From assembly GCA_009377525.1 (NCBI GenBank), contig WHTW01000026.1, forward strand, positions 5,554 to 62,060: 56,507 nt of DNA, in the 5' to 3' direction. The stretch comes from Rhodospirillales bacterium (GTDB lineage Bacteria; Pseudomonadota; Alphaproteobacteria; Reyranellales; Reyranellaceae). This document shows positions 42,435-50,191 of this stretch, piece by piece. The position numbers and the translations under genes were made by a program. Each line of letters starts with the position of its first letter. Positions within the stretch are counted from its first letter, which is position 1. Under the pieces are notes generated by a model that had not been told where the DNA came from, searched no databases, and was given only the letters and a program-made list of their open reading frames with translations.

Positions 42435-43412
42435 ATGAACAGCTTGCATTGGTACCTGCTGCGGCGGCTGGTGCTTCTGTTGTTCGTGACCGTCGCCGTT
42501 CTGACGATCCTGTTCGTCATGTTCAAGCTGCTGCCCGGCAACCCGCTGTCGGTGTTCATCGACAGCAACTTCTCCGAGGAGATGATCCGCCGCCAGAAGC
42601 AGCTGTGGGGTCTCGATGCCCCGTTGTGGCTGCAGTACGTCCGCTACATGTGGAACATGTTGACCTTCAGCTTCGGCACCTCCTTCTTCCAGATGACGCC
42701 GGTGCGCGACATCGTGGTCGAGAAGCTGCTGCACACGGCGGCCATGATCGTGCCGGCGGTGGTGCTGAGCGTCGTATTGGGCGCGCTGCTCGGATCGTGG
42801 CTGGGCTGGCGGCGCGGCTCGCGCCGGGAAGGCGCCGTCGTGATCAGCCTGCTCGCCTTGCGCTCGGTGCCCTCCTTTTTCGTGGGCATCATCGTGCTGA
42901 TGGTTTTCTCCTACAACCTCGGCTGGTTTCCGCCGGGCGGCATGGTGTCGATCGGCGGCCAGGGCGACAGTTTCCTCGAGACCATCTTTTCGGTCGACTT
43001 CCTGCACCATCTGATCCTGCCCTGCCTGGTGCTGATGACGCGCGAGATCACCAGCCCGGCGTTGTTGCTGCGCAGCACGATGCTGGAGGTGAAGGGCAGC
43101 GATTTCCTCGACATCCTGCGCGCCAAGGGGCTGCCGGAGCGCCGGATCGTGATGCATGCCACGCGCAATGCGCTGCTGCCCCTCGTGACGGACGTTGCCG
43201 TCATGATGGGATTCCTGTTCCAGGGGCAGGTCCTGCTCGAGATCATCTTCGCCTGGCCGGGAGTCGGCCGCGAACTGGTCACGGCGCTCAACGACCTCGA
43301 CTACCCGGTTGCCCAGGCGTGCTTCTTCGTGATGGCGCTGATCATCCTGGTGTTCAATTTCGTGGCCGATGTGCTGTATGCCTTCATCGACCCGCGCGTC
43401 ACCTTGAGCTGA
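42435..43412 (+). CDS. Peptide/nickel-type ABC transporter permease (DppB-like)
   Basis: Membrane subunit of 325 residues with six predicted helices. The N-terminus WYLLRRLVLLLFVTVAVLTI is typical of DppB/OppB, and the EAA loop is DILRAKGLPERRIVMHATRN. The operon context (hydratase upstream, second permease and ATPase downstream, lyase at the end) says that it imports the pathway substrate, which may be a carboxylate or a conjugate rather than a peptide. Confidence 0.93.
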   Translation: MNSLHWYLLRRLVLLLFVTVAVLTILFVMFKLLPGNPLSVFIDSNFSEEMIRRQKQLWGLDAPLWLQYVRYMWNMLTFSFGTSFFQMTPVRDIVVEKLLHTAAMIVPAVVLSVVLGALLGSWLGWRRGSRREGAVVISLLALRSVPSFFVGIIVLMVFSYNLGWFPPGGMVSIGGQGDSFLETIFSVDFLHHLILPCLVLMTREITSPALLLRSTMLEVKGSDFLDILRAKGLPERRIVMHATRNALLPLVTDVAVMMGFLFQGQVLLEIIFAWPGVGRELVTALNDLDYPVAQACFFVMALIILVFNFVADVLYAFIDPRVTLS

Positions 43413-43424
43413 GGAGGCGCGCCC

Positions 43425-44339
43425 ATGACACCAGCGCACACTGTTGCCGAGCCGGGCGGAACCGGTCGCCGCGGCGTCCTCGGCACCCTGGCGCACACGC
43501 TGCGGGTCATCGTGCGCTACCCTACCGGCGCCTTCGGACTTTTCCTGCTCGCCGTGTTCGTCATCGTCGCCCTGATCGGGCCGCTGATCTCGCCGTACGG
43601 GCCGTTCGAGGTCGTGCAGACGGCGCAGGGGCGCGTCGCGCGACTGGTGCCGCCGGGCAGCGTGGCGCTGCTCGGAACAACCAACCAGGGCAGCGATGTG
43701 CTGTCGCAATTGCTGTACGGCACGCGCGTCGCCCTGCTGGTCGGCGTGATCTCGGCGGTCGGCAGCGTCGTCCTCGGGACGCTGATCGGGCTGGTCTCCG
43801 GCTATTTCGGCGGCAAGGTCGACGAGGCGATCATGCGGTTCACCGACGTCGCCTTCGGCATTCCCTTCCTGCCCTTCGCGCTGATCGTCATATCGGTCGC
43901 CGGGCCCAGCCTGCCACTGGTGATCCTGCTGGTCACTCTCTTCCTGTGGCGCACCACGTCCCGCGTGATCCGCGCCCAGGTCCTGACGCTCAAGACACGC
44001 CCGTTCGTGTGGGCGGCGCGCGCGGCCGGCGCCAGCGAGTGGCGCATCCTGTTCGTGCACATCGCGCCCAACGTGCTGCCGCTTAGCTTCCTCTACATGG
44101 CGATCGGCGTGCAGGGCGGCGTGATGCTGGAGGCGGCGCTGAGCTTCCTGGGCTTCGGCGATCCCAACGTGGTCAGCTGGGGCAGCATGCTGAACCAGGC
44201 CTTCCGGGCGGGCGCCATGCGCTCGGCGTGGTGGTGGGTGATCCCGCCCGGCGTGGCGCTGTCGCTGTTCGTGATCTCCGTCTTCATGGTGACGCGGGCC
44301 TACGAGGAGCTGCTCAATCCGCGGCTGAGGGAGACCTGA
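43425..44339 (+). CDS. Peptide/nickel-type ABC transporter permease (DppC-like)
   Basis: Second membrane subunit, 304 residues. The first membrane helix lies at GAFGLFLLAVFVIVALIGPL, and the extended periplasmic loop and the EAA loop KTRPFVWAARAAGASEWRIL are DppC-like. It starts 12 bp after the DppB-like gene, with GAGGAGG upstream, and ends 2 bp before the ATPase start. Works as a heterodimer with that permease. Confidence 0.93.
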   Translation: MTPAHTVAEPGGTGRRGVLGTLAHTLRVIVRYPTGAFGLFLLAVFVIVALIGPLISPYGPFEVVQTAQGRVARLVPPGSVALLGTTNQGSDVLSQLLYGTRVALLVGVISAVGSVVLGTLIGLVSGYFGGKVDEAIMRFTDVAFGIPFLPFALIVISVAGPSLPLVILLVTLFLWRTTSRVIRAQVLTLKTRPFVWAARAAGASEWRILFVHIAPNVLPLSFLYMAIGVQGGVMLEAALSFLGFGDPNVVSWGSMLNQAFRAGAMRSAWWWVIPPGVALSLFVISVFMVTRAYEELLNPRLRET

Positions 44340-44341
44340 TC

Positions 44342-45358
44342 GTGGGCGTGCTGGAGCTTCGCGACCTGTGCGTCGGGTACGCGCTCGGAAATGGCGCCGC
44401 GCTCGCCGTGGACAAGGTGTCGCTGTCGATCGGCGAGGGCGAGTATCTCGGGCTGGTCGGTGAGTCGGGCTGCGGCAAGTCGACGATTGCCAAGGCCATT
44501 CTCGGCATTCTGCCAACCAACGGGCGGGTCGTGTCGGGCGAGATCCTGTATCGCGGGCGCAACATCGTCGGCCTGTCGGTCGCGGAGATGAACCGGCTGC
44601 GCTGGCAGGCGATCGCCCTGATCCCGCAGAGCGCCATGAACGGCTTCGACCCGGTCTTTACGGTGGAGCAGCAGATTGCCGAGGCGATCGACACGCATGT
44701 CGACTGGCCGGCGGCGCGCAAGCGTGAGCGCATCGACGAAATGTTTGCGCTGGTCGGGCTGGAGCAGAGCCGCCTGGCCGATTACCCGCACCAGTTCTCC
44801 GGCGGCATGCGCCAGCGGGCGATGATCGCCATGGCCATGGTGCTCAATCCCGACGTGGTGGTTGCCGACGAGCCGACGACCGGCCTTGACGTGATCGTGC
44901 AGGACCAGATCCTGCACCGCATCAAGCAGATCCATACGCGCCTGAAGAAGACCATGCTGCTGATCACCCACGACATGGCCGTCGTCGCGGAGAATTGCGA
45001 TCGCATCGCGGTGATGTATGCCGGCAAGCTGGTCGAACATGGCGCCCACGATGTCTTCGAGCGCCCCTTCCATCCCTACACGATGGGCCTGTGCAACGCC
45101 TTCCCCGATCTGGCCGACCAGGGCAGGGCACTGGTCTCGATCCCCGGGGCCCCGCCTTCCCTGCAGGCGACGCCGCCGGGGTGCCGCTTCGCCGAGCGTT
45201 GCCCGTTCGCCACCGACCTTTGCCGTCGCGAGGAGCCTGCGCTGTCCAGTGTCGGTGAAGGACATGCGGCGGCCTGCCACTACAGTGCGCGCGCAGCGGA
45301 ATTCCGCGAGCGTGCCCGCCTTGCCGAAACATGGCAGACTGGTGCGGTGGCCGCCTGA
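44342..45358 (+). CDS. Peptide-type ABC transporter ATP-binding protein (DppD-like)
   Basis: ATPase of 338 residues. I take GTG 44342 as start (MGVLELRDLCVGYALGNG), 2 bp after the DppC-like stop, rather than an upstream in-frame start inside that gene. Walker A is GESGCGKST, the signature HQFSGGMRQRAMIA, Walker B VVVADEPTTGLD, and the H-loop LLITHDMAVV. The C-terminal extension has the clustered cysteines of OppD/DppD proteins (GCRFAERCPFATDLC). Its expected partner ATPase (DppF-like) is not in this operon but on the opposite, convergent one at 48528-49550. Confidence 0.93.
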   Translation: MGVLELRDLCVGYALGNGAALAVDKVSLSIGEGEYLGLVGESGCGKSTIAKAILGILPTNGRVVSGEILYRGRNIVGLSVAEMNRLRWQAIALIPQSAMNGFDPVFTVEQQIAEAIDTHVDWPAARKRERIDEMFALVGLEQSRLADYPHQFSGGMRQRAMIAMAMVLNPDVVVADEPTTGLDVIVQDQILHRIKQIHTRLKKTMLLITHDMAVVAENCDRIAVMYAGKLVEHGAHDVFERPFHPYTMGLCNAFPDLADQGRALVSIPGAPPSLQATPPGCRFAERCPFATDLCRREEPALSSVGEGHAAACHYSARAAEFRERARLAETWQTGAVAA

Positions 45359-45381
45359 ACGTGTTCGAGGAGGATCCTTCC

Positions 45382-46260
45382 ATGACTGCAACCAACAAGC
45401 TGCGCGCCCTGCTGTCTCAGCCCGCCATGCTCGCGGCGCCGGGCGCCTACGATTGCGTCAGCGCCCGCGCCATCGAGCGTGCGGGCTTTTCCGCCGTCTA
45501 CATGACCGGCGCGGGGACAGCAGCGACGCTCGGCTATCCGGACTATGGACTCGTCACCATGAGCGAGATGGCCGCCAATGCCGGCCGCATCGCGGCGTCC
45601 GTCGATGTCCCGGTGATCGCCGATGCCGATACCGGATACGGCAACGAGCTGAACGTGATCCGCACCGTGCGCGAATACGAGAAGCTCGGCGTCGCCGGCA
45701 TGCATATCGAGGATCAGGGTTTCCCCAAGAAGTGCGGGCATCTCGAGGACAAGGAGATCATCCCGCGCGACGACTATGTCGCGAAGATCCGCGCGGCCGC
45801 CAGTGCGAAGAAGAGTCCGGACTTCCTGATCATCGCCCGCACCGATTCGCGGGCGGTGCTCGGTTTCGACGAGGCGATCGCCCGGGCGAACGCCGCCCTT
45901 TCGGCCGGCGCGGACATGGCCTTCGTCGAAGCGCCGCAGTCCATGGAGGAAGTCGCGGCGGTGCCGCGTCTGGTCAGGGGGCCGTGCCTGCTGAACATGG
46001 TGTGGCGCGGCAAGACGCCGGAGGTGACGCTGCCGGAAGCCGAGCGCATGGGCTACCGGTTGTCGATCATTCCCGGCGTGGTGACGCGCGCCATGCTGGG
46101 CGCAGCCGAACGGGCTCTCGCCGAACTGATGAGCACCGGCCGGCAGCCCAGGCCCGAACTCGATCTCACGCCGGCCGAGGGCTTCCACCGCAGCGGCGCC
46201 GACGAATGGGACCGCTATCGCACGGCTTTCCGGCAGCAGACCAAGCAAGCGGCGGAATAG
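45382..46260 (+). CDS. Isocitrate lyase/PEP mutase-family C-C lyase (methylisocitrate or 2,3-dimethylmalate lyase-like)
   Basis: TIM-barrel enzyme of 292 residues from ATG 45382 with AGGAGG upstream. Metal-binding DADTGYGN is at residues 81-88. The lyase signature KKCGH is at 116-120 with catalytic Cys118; PEP mutases lack this. So it should cleave a 2-hydroxy- or 3-hydroxy-dicarboxylate to pyruvate or an analogue plus a second acid. PrpB (2-methylisocitrate lyase) and (2R,3S)-2,3-dimethylmalate lyase are the nearest functional types. There are no prpC/prpD genes here, while two aconitase-type hydratases are, which favours a dimethylmalate-like role. Last gene of the plus-strand operon. Confidence 0.9.
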   Translation: MTATNKLRALLSQPAMLAAPGAYDCVSARAIERAGFSAVYMTGAGTAATLGYPDYGLVTMSEMAANAGRIAASVDVPVIADADTGYGNELNVIRTVREYEKLGVAGMHIEDQGFPKKCGHLEDKEIIPRDDYVAKIRAAASAKKSPDFLIIARTDSRAVLGFDEAIARANAALSAGADMAFVEAPQSMEEVAAVPRLVRGPCLLNMVWRGKTPEVTLPEAERMGYRLSIIPGVVTRAMLGAAERALAELMSTGRQPRPELDLTPAEGFHRSGADEWDRYRTAFRQQTKQAAE

Positions 46261-46274
46261 AGCGGGCGAACTCA

Positions 46275-46600
46275 TGTGCCTCCCCCGTCTTACGCTATGG
46301 CATTCACACATCTCGGAAAGTTGTCTGAAACCATGCCGAAGATTTCTTTCCCTCCAAATCGGAGATTCCGAAAAGAATCGCAGATGGAGGGTTTGGGATG
46401 GTTTCGAATCCAAATCGGAGATGTGTGAATCCCGTAGCGTCTTACGGGGGAGGTGGCCCGCAGGGCCGGAGGGGGAAAGCCGCAGGCAGGTATCTGCAAA
46501 TTTCAGATCTGAAATTTTCGGAGATTGGCTGTGTGGCTTTCCCCCTCCGCCCCGTATGACGGGGCACCTCCCCCGATGCGGGGGGGATATCGATCGTCGT
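46275..46600. repeat. Composite palindromic intergenic element between convergent operons
   Basis: Three nested inverted-repeat systems lie in the 347-bp spacer. (1) ATTCACACATCTC (46302-46314) pairs with its complement at 46418-46430, with further imperfect pairing inside. (2) The G-rich block 46446-46481 pairs with the C-rich block 46535-46574. (3) In the loop of the second, AAATTTCAGATCTGAAATTT (46498-46517) is a perfect 20-bp palindrome. It resembles REP/RIME-type intergenic repeats and can act as a bidirectional terminator for the two operons that meet here. Confidence 0.75.
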
Positions 46601-46607
46601 TGCCGGC

Positions 46608-48512
46608 TCAACCCTCGATCATCTTCATACCGCGCCACGTGTAGCCGGCGCCCGACTTCACGACCTGGCGGCAGCGTTCCTTCCACTTCTCGTCGCTGGG
46701 GGGCGGATACATCAGCCGGCCGTCGGGCGCCCAGCGGTAGCCGGCGTCCTTCAGGATCTGACGCGCCTTCTCGAGGTCGAATGCCGGGACCGGCGGCAGC
46801 TTGGGATTGTTCCAGGGGTTCGCGTCGACCAGGAACGTGTTGCCGGTGGGCAGACGGCCGGCCCCTTCCCACACCACGTCGACCAGGAACTTGCGGTCGA
46901 ACGTGTGGTGCCAGGCACGACGGAATTCGTAGTCGCGGAAGGGCAGCCAGGAGATCCGCGTCACGCCGTGCAGCCAGTTGATGTCCTTCACCTGGGTCAC
47001 GGTGACGTGCGGCAGGCCCTGCAGCGACTTGGCCTGCGAAGGCTTCAGCCACACGCCGTCCATGAAGTCGATCTCGCCCGCCTGCAGGCGTCCCAGCAGG
47101 CCATCGACCGAGGGCACCACCACCATCACCACCTCGTCGAGCTTGGGCGCGGCGAAGTGCTTCTTGTTGGCGATGAGCTGCATCTCCGTGTCCTTGCGGT
47201 AGCGCCCGAACTTGAACGGGCCGCTGCCGATCTGGTCCTTGGGCTCCACCAGCAGCCGCCTGGCATCCTCGCCGTCCTTCAGGTTCTGGTCTTTCGCCAT
47301 CCGCTCCCAGACGTGCTGGGGAAAAATGACGTTGAGGACAAGAAAGTAGGTCTCGAACTCGGCGTAAGGCTGCTTGAACCGAACCCGCACCACGCGCCCG
47401 GGCTCATCGGTGATCTCGACGCTCTCGATGAAGCTGTTCGCGGTCCAGAAGAAACCACGATCGTACTTGATCAGGAAGTCGAGCGTGAACTTGAGGTCGT
47501 GCACGGTGACGGGCTTGCCGTCGTGGAACTCCATGCCGGCACGCAGGGTGATGTCCCAGGTCCGTGGGTCGACCAGCTTCCACTTCTCCGCGGCCCACGG
47601 AATGACGTTGAGATTGGCGTCGAGGAACGCCAGCCGGTCGTAGATCATGCGGCCGACGGCGCGGTAGCGATTGCCGGCGCTGATGAGGTTGATCGACCGG
47701 TCGTCGGCGGTTATGCCGACGATGGCGCGCTTGCGATTGGTCTTGGGCCGGGCATTGAGATAGGTCAGGTAGATGTTGAAATCGGCGATGCCGAACCCGG
47801 TCGCCGGCTGGACATCGGCCCACGCCCCGCTGTTGTAGGCTTGCAGGATGCTCGGGCCCCAGGCGAACTGCGTTATATAGAGGTCATCGGCCAGCACTTC
47901 CTGGGCGCGCATGATGTGCTTGCGGCGCTCGTCGCGATCGGGCGAGCGACCCTGGGCTTCGACCGCTTCGTCGTAGGCGCTGTTGGCCCATTCGCCGTAG
48001 TTCCGGCGATCGAGCCCGTAGGCCCGCGAAACGATCCATTCCGACGGGTCGAGGCGCTCGATGCGCGGCACCGCGTTGTGGATCTCCACGTCGCCGTGGC
48101 GATGGCTCAGGATGGCCTCGAGGTATCGTGCCTGGGAGACGTTCACCACATTGTACTTGATGCCGATCTTCTCGGCGTCGGCGCCCCACTTGCGAAACGC
48201 GTCGCCCCAGTCGGGCGTCGACGTCTGCGTCAGGACGGTGAACTCCGGCACCTTCTCGTTGTCTTTTGGCCAGACGATGCGGCGCAACGTCTCGTCGACC
48301 CATCCCTGGTCGCGCAGGAAGTAGCCGTCCTTCTCGTTGTAGAAATTGCGGTACTTCGGGTCGGCAAATTCGATCTTGTCGGCGCCTGTCGCCTGGGCCG
48401 AGGCCGGCAGGGCGCCGGCGAGGGCGACGCCGCCGCTGAAGGCCGCGAGCTTCAGGAACGTGCGGCGGTCGATCTCCGATCTGTCCGCTGCTTCTTCGAG
48501 GTCGTGCGTCAT
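46608..48512 (-). CDS. Family 5 (peptide/nickel-type) ABC solute-binding protein with an unusual N-terminal domain
   Basis: Periplasmic binding protein of 634 residues with a Tat signal (DRRTFLKLAAFSGGVALAGA). The classical start of SBP family 5 (IYDRLAFLDANLNVIPWAAE, then MEFHDGKPVTVHDLKFTLDF) appears only at about residue 290. Before it lie about 230 residues that look like the C-terminal lobe of such proteins (EWANSAYDEAVEAQGRSPDR, AQEVLADDLYITQFAWGPSI). The protein therefore seems circularly permuted or partly duplicated and is about 100 residues longer than usual. It supplies the importer whose permeases are on the convergent operon. It is last in the minus-strand operon leuC, leuD, ATPase, binding protein. 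Confidence 0.88.
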   Translation of the reverse strand: MTHDLEEAADRSEIDRRTFLKLAAFSGGVALAGALPASAQATGADKIEFADPKYRNFYNEKDGYFLRDQGWVDETLRRIVWPKDNEKVPEFTVLTQTSTPDWGDAFRKWGADAEKIGIKYNVVNVSQARYLEAILSHRHGDVEIHNAVPRIERLDPSEWIVSRAYGLDRRNYGEWANSAYDEAVEAQGRSPDRDERRKHIMRAQEVLADDLYITQFAWGPSILQAYNSGAWADVQPATGFGIADFNIYLTYLNARPKTNRKRAIVGITADDRSINLISAGNRYRAVGRMIYDRLAFLDANLNVIPWAAEKWKLVDPRTWDITLRAGMEFHDGKPVTVHDLKFTLDFLIKYDRGFFWTANSFIESVEITDEPGRVVRVRFKQPYAEFETYFLVLNVIFPQHVWERMAKDQNLKDGEDARRLLVEPKDQIGSGPFKFGRYRKDTEMQLIANKKHFAAPKLDEVVMVVVPSVDGLLGRLQAGEIDFMDGVWLKPSQAKSLQGLPHVTVTQVKDINWLHGVTRISWLPFRDYEFRRAWHHTFDRKFLVDVVWEGAGRLPTGNTFLVDANPWNNPKLPPVPAFDLEKARQILKDAGYRWAPDGRLMYPPPSDEKWKERCRQVVKSGAGYTWRGMKMIEG

Positions 48513-48527
48513 CCTTCCTGTCCTTCT

Positions 48528-49550
48528 TTATGGTTGAGTCACGAGGTGGCAGGCGGCCTGCCGCCTGCTGCCGACTGGTTCGAGCAAGGGCTCCTGCGTG
48601 CGGCAGAGAGCGACGGCGCGGCTGCAGCGCGGATTGAACCGGCAACCCGACGGCAGGTCGATCGGGTTCGGTACGGCGCCCTCGAGATGGATGCGCTGCC
48701 GCGCGCCGCGGCGCATCACCGGCGCGGCCGCAATCAGGGCCTGCGCATAGGGATGCTGCGGATCGTCGAGGATCCGCGCCGTCGGCCCGATCTCCACGAT
48801 GCGGCCGAGATACATGACGGCGATCCGCGTGCAGATGTGGCGCATCGTCGACAGGTCATGGGAAATATAGAGGATCCCCATGTCGAGCTCGGTGGCGAAT
48901 TTCCTGAACAGGTTGAGGATGCCGGCGCGCACCGACACGTCGAGCATCGATACCGGCTCGTCGGCGACCAGGAAGCGCGGCTCGACCGCGATGGCACGTG
49001 CGATCGCGACGCGCTGGAGCTGGCCGCCGCTCATCTCGTGCGGATAGCGGCCGGTGAAGTTCTTCACCGGCAACAGGCCGGCGCGCTCCAGCGCGCGATG
49101 CACCATCGCCTCGTGGCCCGATGGCTCCGCCGGCAGGTGGATGGCGATCGGCTCGAGCACGCTCTGATAGACGCTGAAGCGCGGGTTCAGCGACTCGTAG
49201 GGATTTTGAAAGACGATCTGGGCCCCGCGTCGGAAGCGCTTCAGCCGTTGTCGACCGGTGATCGATGCAAGGTCTTCGCCGTCGAAGACGATCGACCCAC
49301 CCGATGGCGCATGCAGCTTCACGACCGTCATGCCGGTGGTCGACTTGCCGCAGCCGCTCTCGCCCGCCAGCCCGAGGACCTCGCCCGGCCGGATGGCAAA
49401 GTCGACGCCATCGACGGCCTTCAGGTGCCTGGCTTCGGCGGCCCCGACAAGCGAAGCGAAGAAGCCGCGCCGCACCGGATACCATTTGCGCAGGCCGCGC
49501 ACTTCGATGATCGGTGGCGCGCTGTCGGCGCGCTCAGTCTGCGGCGACAT
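48528..49550 (-). CDS. Peptide-type ABC transporter ATP-binding protein (DppF-like)
   Basis: ATPase of 340 residues. Walker A is GESGCGKST, the signature HEMSGGQLQRVAIARAI, Walker B FLVADEPVSMLD, and the H-loop ISHDLSTM. The longer N-terminus (RKWYPVRRGFFASLVGAAEA) and the IVFQNPYESLNPRF Q-loop mark it as the OppF/DppF partner of the DppD-like ATPase at 44342-45358. C-terminal cysteines are CRFNPRCSRAVALC. It lies 12 bp after the leuD-like gene, so transport and hydratase genes are cotranscribed. Confidence 0.93.
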   Translation of the reverse strand: MSPQTERADSAPPIIEVRGLRKWYPVRRGFFASLVGAAEARHLKAVDGVDFAIRPGEVLGLAGESGCGKSTTGMTVVKLHAPSGGSIVFDGEDLASITGRQRLKRFRRGAQIVFQNPYESLNPRFSVYQSVLEPIAIHLPAEPSGHEAMVHRALERAGLLPVKNFTGRYPHEMSGGQLQRVAIARAIAVEPRFLVADEPVSMLDVSVRAGILNLFRKFATELDMGILYISHDLSTMRHICTRIAVMYLGRIVEIGPTARILDDPQHPYAQALIAAAPVMRRGARQRIHLEGAVPNPIDLPSGCRFNPRCSRAVALCRTQEPLLEPVGSRRQAACHLVTQP

Positions 49551-49561
49551 GGCGGCGGCGT

Positions 49562-50176
49562 TCAGCCATAGATCCAGGGACGCGCCTTGCGGTCACGGTC
49601 CTGGAACGCGGCGATCTCGCCGTCCCGCATCAAGGTCGTGTCGATCGGGTCGAGCCCTTTCAGCAAACCCTGGCGCCGGTTCGGGTCGACCTCGAAGGCC
49701 ACCGTGCGCTGGCCCGGCGTGCGAATCTCCCGCGCCTCGAGATCGACCGCGAAGGCGGCGCCGGACGTGCAGGTCCGTGCTTCCTCCATGAGCCGGTCGA
49801 TCTCCTCCTGCGGCAGGGCGATCGGCAGCACGCTGTTCTGGAAGCAGTTGTTGAAGAAGATGTCGCCGAAGCTCGGCGCGATCACGCAGCGGATGCCCAG
49901 GCGGCGGATGGCCACGACCGCGCCCTCGCGCGAGCTGCCGCAGCCGAAGTTGCGCCCGGCGATCAGGATCGGCGCCCCGCGATAGCGCGACTGGTTGAGG
50001 ACGAAGTCGGAGTTTTCGGAGCCATCCTTGTGATAGCGGATGGCCTCGAACGCCCACTTGCCGAGATCGACATTGGCAAGCGTCACCAGGCGCGGGATGG
50101 GAATGATCAGATCGGTGTCGACATTCTCCCGCGCCAGCGGCGCGGCAACGCCGGACAGTACCGTAAAGGTTTCCAT
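49562..50176 (-). CDS. 3-isopropylmalate dehydratase-type small subunit (LeuD-like, bacterial type)
   Basis: Protein of 204 residues of the bacterial LeuD type. NVDTDLIIPIPRL and AGRNFGCGSSREGAVVAIRR (the GSSR loop) are intact, with the C-terminal RDGEIAAFQDRDRKARPWIY. It is cotranscribed with the large subunit 15 bp upstream. Its setting with importer genes rather than leuA/leuB argues for a catabolic paralogue, but housekeeping leucine synthesis cannot be excluded from sequence alone. Confidence 0.92.
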   Translation of the reverse strand: METFTVLSGVAAPLARENVDTDLIIPIPRLVTLANVDLGKWAFEAIRYHKDGSENSDFVLNQSRYRGAPILIAGRNFGCGSSREGAVVAIRRLGIRCVIAPSFGDIFFNNCFQNSVLPIALPQEEIDRLMEEARTCTSGAAFAVDLEAREIRTPGQRTVAFEVDPNRRQGLLKGLDPIDTTLMRDGEIAAFQDRDRKARPWIYG

Positions 50177-50191
50177 GGCGGATGCTCCCGG

